The position numbers and the translations under genes are program-made. Positions 32,081-35,478 of a stretch of 35,478 bases of DNA are shown here, one piece after another. The first letter of the stretch is position 1, and each line of letters opens with the position of its first letter. The notes beneath the pieces were generated by a model, which was not told the origin of the DNA, made no database searches, and worked only from the letters and a program-made list of their open reading frames with translations. This DNA comes from Daejeonella sp. (GTDB lineage Bacteria > Bacteroidota > Bacteroidia > Sphingobacteriales > Sphingobacteriaceae). Where the stretch lies: contig NZ_JAUYSS010000041.1 in the NCBI RefSeq assembly GCF_030695525.1, positions 1 through 35,478 of the forward strand, given 5' to 3'.

Positions 32081-33718
32081 CTACTTTGATTTTACCCTGG
32101 CAGTAGAATTTGTTTTCTCAGCCAATAACAGAGCGTTATAAGCATTTACAATCCCCCCGGAAACAGAAATATCGCTTAGTAATACCTTTTTGGTACTTCC
32201 CTCTTCTTTGATTTTAACTTTCTGATCTACCTTAACAACAGAATTCATAATAATATCCTTTATCTGAACGGCAGTAAAATGTGGATAGTGGGACCAGATC
32301 ATTGCGGCAAGACCTGAAACAACAGGTGCAGCCATACTGGTGCCGTCATTTTCTTTATAGGTTGAGCCTGGCATAGTTGAATTAATCTTTACTCCCGGAG
32401 CAAATACATCTACTGTTTTCCCTCCATAATTGGAAAATGTAGCAAGGAGTTCTTCATCATTCTTCCATCCTGAAGCCCCAACTTCAATCCAACCCTGAGC
32501 AGTTCCCATAGTTACACCTGTACTGTCGCTGAATAATCGATTAGGGAAATTATCTTCCTTTTCGGTGTTCTTACCATCATTCCCGGCTGCATGAACTAGC
32601 AATACTCCTTTAGAAACTGCATATTTCACGGCTTCATCAACAACTTTTTTATCCCAGGCATAAGCCTTTCCAAAGCTCATATTAATAATCTTCGCGCCAT
32701 TATCTACGGCATATCGAATGGAATTAGCAACATCCTTATCGCGTTCATCACCATCAGGCACCGTCCGTATAGCCATAATTTTTACATTATCAGCAACTCC
32801 CTTAATACCCAAATCATTATTACGTATGGCTCCAACAATACCTGCTACATGGGTACCATGTTCAGCATCCGGGCCTTTAACGTTATTATTTCCATAATAA
32901 CGCTCATAGCTATTAGCATAATCATCCCCAACTGAATCCTGACGCGGATCAAAATCGACATTCAGGTGGTACCTGACCTGTGTATCATAATACTTTATAC
33001 CATCATTAAGCTCTTCATAGAACTTATTAAAATCCCTCTTTTTCAACTCAGGCCTGATGAATTTAATCACTTGTGACTCTACGTCATTAGCCGCCTTATA
33101 GCCACTAAAATCATCAGAAGTAGGATTATCCTTGCCCAATTTGGACAGAATTTCATCCAGGTACTTTTTGATCATCGTTGTATTCTGAAGTCCCATTTGA
33201 GCGGATTGAAGTTTAGACATATAATCAGTTACCACTCTTCTATAGGTCTGAAATTCCTTTCTTTCCTCTTCTGAGAACGGGGTAGTATTCAATGCTGATG
33301 CATATTTACCCTGTAATTTATTGACAAGACGAATAACTTCCATATTATCATAGTGAATATTGGCATTAGGAGATCCTATAAAATTCCAGCCATGTACATC
33401 ATCGATATAGCCATTATTATCGTCGTCAATACCATTGCCAGGTATTTCCTTTTGGTTAACCCATAATACCTTTTTAAGGTCTTCATGTTCGGTATCTATT
33501 CCCCCGTCTATAACAGCTACAATAACAGGAGATGATCTCTTTCCTTTCAAAATTTCGGTATAAGCCTTCTCTGTACTGATACCAAAAACACCATCAGATT
33601 TTAAGTCGAGGTTTTGCCAGTTTGCCACAGGAGATTCATTTCCAGTGCTCTGGGCAGATGAGATAAGCGGTAATGCGAGTATCGCAAGAGTATATAATAA
33701 TTTATTTAATAAATTCAT
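32081..33718 (-). CDS. Secreted subtilisin-like serine peptidase (S8) with a helical insertion
   Basis: This 545-residue protein has a signal peptide (MNLLNKLLYTLAILALPLISSAQ). The S8 catalytic triad is complete: VIAVIDGGIDTEHED with D71, AEHGTHVAGI with His at about 288, and GTSMAAPVVSG with Ser at about 461. A helix-rich insertion of roughly 140 residues (about 110-255) separates the Asp and His motifs, which is far longer than in classical subtilisins and typical of a Bacteroidota S8 subgroup. No type IX secretion C-terminal domain is seen, so it is probably periplasmic. It is convergent with the phosphatase/barrel gene and shares its terminator. Confidence 0.93.
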   Translation of the reverse strand: MNLLNKLLYTLAILALPLISSAQSTGNESPVANWQNLDLKSDGVFGISTEKAYTEILKGKRSSPVIVAVIDGGIDTEHEDLKKVLWVNQKEIPGNGIDDDNNGYIDDVHGWNFIGSPNANIHYDNMEVIRLVNKLQGKYASALNTTPFSEEERKEFQTYRRVVTDYMSKLQSAQMGLQNTTMIKKYLDEILSKLGKDNPTSDDFSGYKAANDVESQVIKFIRPELKKRDFNKFYEELNDGIKYYDTQVRYHLNVDFDPRQDSVGDDYANSYERYYGNNNVKGPDAEHGTHVAGIVGAIRNNDLGIKGVADNVKIMAIRTVPDGDERDKDVANSIRYAVDNGAKIINMSFGKAYAWDKKVVDEAVKYAVSKGVLLVHAAGNDGKNTEKEDNFPNRLFSDSTGVTMGTAQGWIEVGASGWKNDEELLATFSNYGGKTVDVFAPGVKINSTMPGSTYKENDGTSMAAPVVSGLAAMIWSHYPHFTAVQIKDIIMNSVVKVDQKVKIKEEGSTKKVLLSDISVSGGIVNAYNALLLAEKTNSTARVKSK

Positions 33719-34151
33719 TTTAGTTCCTATAAATTAAAATTCTTTGTTTAAGATAACGAAATATTATACTTTATGTTATGATCAAGCTAATCAAACTAAA
33801 ATAATACAAAATATCTCCCGAATAAAAGAATTCGAAAAATTATCTATTTAAAGTACGAAAAATTGTAGCTGAGGGTAGGTAGGACTACCTAAAATGACAG
33901 TTCTCTGGATTTCTCAGGGTAGAGCGGCAAAGCTGCCACTGCGATCCCGTTTATTGTATGGAGGTCATTGCAGGAAACCTAAGGAGCTATCTAATACTTT
34001 TCTCCTTGCATAGGTTCGTTTGTCTTTTCGCTCAATAGTGCTCGCCATGACGCTAAGACACAAAGGTTAAAGAGCATTTATGACAATTAACGTATTTCTT
34101 TCATTCCAGTTTCTGCGTCTTTGCGAACTCCATCAAAAGGTTGAGATTAAA
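33719..34151. other. Gap with the subtilisin promoter area and short interspersed repeats
   Basis: The left part is the AT-rich upstream region of the subtilisin gene. From about 33870 it is more GC-rich. At about 34034-34068 it carries a CTTTGTGTCTTAGCG type repeat (minus strand) and at about 34110 its direct form TTCTGCGTCTTTGCGAAC. Related copies occur at about 34956. The frame 34080-34364 on the plus strand runs into the downstream gene in antisense and is not credible. Confidence 0.45.
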
Positions 34152-34868
34152 TTATATGGTCTTGATTTTATCCAGCATTTTAGCTATCAAGGAATCATCT
34201 ATAAAAGCCCAATATTTCCGTTGATCGCGCCCACTCCAGGTATAATGGGTGTAAAAATCAAGGATATGAATATTGTTTTTCTTATAGTATATCATTTTTT
34301 TCTTCGATTCTATTGGTATAATAATCTGTTTGAACAAAACGACCTGACATTCATACTTTTCTGAAGAATAAAACTCTTTTAATTCATTCAAATGCTTTAA
34401 TAGTAATTCAAAATTATTGTTTTCGCAATTTCTATGGTGATAAAGAAGGACGTATTTTCGTTTTCCTAAAAATGACTTTAATCTATTTGCCCGTTTAACA
34501 ACCTTTTTCCAGTACCGGTGATTTTTAATAACATCATGACTTGAGAATTCAATGCCATTTTGATGTAAATGATGATAGTTATTATCCAGGATTAAATGAG
34601 TCCTAATTCGGGGGACCGGTTTTCCGTTTAAATCTTCGTACTTCAGAAATTCACCACTCACAAAATTTTCATAGTTGTTTCTTTCCAGTTCAAGTATGTA
34701 TTCAACATTAGATCTGCAATGGGAAAATGATGTGGTGAAAGACTTAAGTCCGTACCTGCTTAAAATATTATCTGTTAGGCAGTTTTCACCAAATGATAAG
34801 AATATCTTATTTGATCTATATCTATGAATGATATTAGCTAATCCATAAAACAAATAAGATAGAAACAT
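34152..34868 (-). CDS. DUF1796-like putative papain-fold cysteine peptidase
   Basis: This 238-residue protein contains IFLSFGENCLTDNILSRYGL (about 22-41), followed by KSFTTSFSHCRSNVEYIL. This SxGxxC...R pattern is that of the DUF1796 family, predicted to have a papain-like fold with C30 as the nucleophile. Histidines at YHHLH and LLYHHRNCENN could complete the site. Homologues often lie in surface-glycan gene clusters, and the activity is unproven. There is no signal peptide, though the first 12 residues are hydrophobic. The gene is AT-rich compared with its neighbours and is flanked by short CTTTGCGTCTTTTCG-type repeats, suggesting acquisition. It stands alone on the minus strand. Confidence 0.6.
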   Translation of the reverse strand: MFLSYLFYGLANIIHRYRSNKIFLSFGENCLTDNILSRYGLKSFTTSFSHCRSNVEYILELERNNYENFVSGEFLKYEDLNGKPVPRIRTHLILDNNYHHLHQNGIEFSSHDVIKNHRYWKKVVKRANRLKSFLGKRKYVLLYHHRNCENNNFELLLKHLNELKEFYSSEKYECQVVLFKQIIIPIESKKKMIYYKKNNIHILDFYTHYTWSGRDQRKYWAFIDDSLIAKMLDKIKTI

Positions 34869-35478
34869 GAAGTTTGGTTAAAGAGTATTGATAAAATTCA
34901 TTGATTCATCAAACCTAACAAATTGTTTCCTGAATTCGCCGGGAAGGCTTTCAGTTTTCTGAGTCTTTGCGTCTTTTCGAGCAATAAATTAGTCGGTTTT
35001 TTTGTTGTGTATCCTATTGGCATCCGATAACTATCGGGATGTGGTTTTGAAAGAATAATAGACAATGAAGCAGGATTTTGTCCCCCTTTGGTCCAAAGGA
35101 CTCCTTCGGAGAGGGGGAGCGAAAGCCCTGAGCGGAGGCAGGGGGAGGAAATTGTATCGTCCTAAAATAGGTTTACAATCCAATACCTCCCCCTGCCCCT
35201 CCAGAGGGGGATAAGCAAAGTGCCCGGGTATTGTGCTCGAAAGGAAGGATTGTTACCCGATACTATCGGATCTGGCGAACGCTTGTCATTCTGGCGAAAG
35301 CCAGAAACAAAAAAAGCCCAGTACAATGAAGTACTGAGCTTTCGTTTAATCCCGATAGCAATCGGGATGGGCACCGACCTAACTCCCATCCGCCCCGGGC
35401 GGACAGTACCTCCCGATAACTATGGGGGGCTCTGACGGGCTGTAACGTAAAAAAGCCTCAACAGTTTCCTGCGAGGCT
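34869..35478. other. Repeat-rich region at the right edge (REP palindromes, tRNA-like debris, terminators)
   Basis: No credible gene is seen. The region holds a TTTGCGTCTTTTCG repeat (about 34967-34980), a hairpin CCCCCTTTGG...TTCGGAGAGGGGG (35082-35117), and an 11-bp perfect inverted repeat GCAGGGGGAGG/CCTCCCCCTGC (35138-35148 with 35186-35196). Several TCCCGATA...TATCGGGA palindromes occur near 35025, 35262, 35350 and 35411. Two terminator-like hairpins lie at 35311-35345 and 35449-35478. Confidence 0.55.
35311..35345. terminator. Terminator-like hairpin
   Basis: AAAGCCCAGTAC-AATGAA-GTACTGAGCTTT pairs over 12 bases with one mismatch, with an A run on the left and T-containing sequence on the right. 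It sits in repeat debris without a clear gene. Confidence 0.5.

Noticed and set aside
34080..34364. 94-codon plus-strand frame
   Set aside because: Most of it is antisense to the DUF1796-like gene, whose own frame shows clear family motifs.
35162..35435. Frames on both strands at the right edge
   Set aside because: They run through palindromes and a terminator-like hairpin; no protein features are seen.

Overview
The window reads as a chromosomal segment of a Bacteroidota bacterium, most likely Sphingobacteriaceae (Pedobacter- or Mucilaginibacter-like). The basis is a SusC/SusD pair beside a ROK regulator, DUF6266 and DUF2652 proteins, a subtilisin and an outer-membrane fusion of Bacteroidota type, a promoter matching the TTTG / TAnnTTTG consensus, and palindromes with a TCCCGATA...TATCGGGA core. 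No rRNA, CRISPR array, integrase or transposase gene is visible. Taxonomy and all family names are from reading alone; no database was searched.

Positions 1 to about 7.2 kb form an AT-rich accessory island of small, unrelated, same-strand genes. The first cassettes are separated by long imperfect inverted repeats (about 142-268, 1162-1291, 1895-2027) that resemble integron attC sites without an integrase. Their cargo is a membrane protein with a HEPN-type Rx4H motif, a 2TM plus beta-rich protein resembling the CBASS effector Cap15, a possibly split lipoprotein and a CoiA-like nuclease. A TIGR02391-type HEPN protein follows, preceded by repeated hairpins, then a short RadC. The island ends in degenerate tRNA-Met-like repeats with terminators, a secreted histidine phosphatase and a truncated Fic gene. 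The left edge may hold the 5' part of a group II intron on the minus strand.

Positions 7.5-14 kb hold a ROK repressor (possible promoter at 7543), a SusC TonB-dependent receptor and a SusD lipoprotein, closed by a strong terminator. This is a glycan-uptake locus without a glycosidase inside the window.

Positions 14-25 kb hold mostly minus-strand genes: DUF6266, a patatin-like phospholipase, a secreted beta-helix protein and a two-domain Tat-exported esterase. Between the last two sits a GxxExxY gene bounded by inverted repeats. An AraC regulator is divergent from phosphoenolpyruvate synthase.

Positions 25-35.5 kb hold a DUF2652 cyclase-like protein convergent with an HD-phosphodiesterase/PycTM membrane protein, a Pycsar-like arrangement. 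Next come an SdiA-regulated-type lipoprotein translationally coupled to a very large lipoprotein (metallophosphatase, kinase-like middle, BamA-like barrel), a convergent subtilisin, and a DUF1796-like putative cysteine peptidase among short repeats. The last 600 bases are repeat debris.
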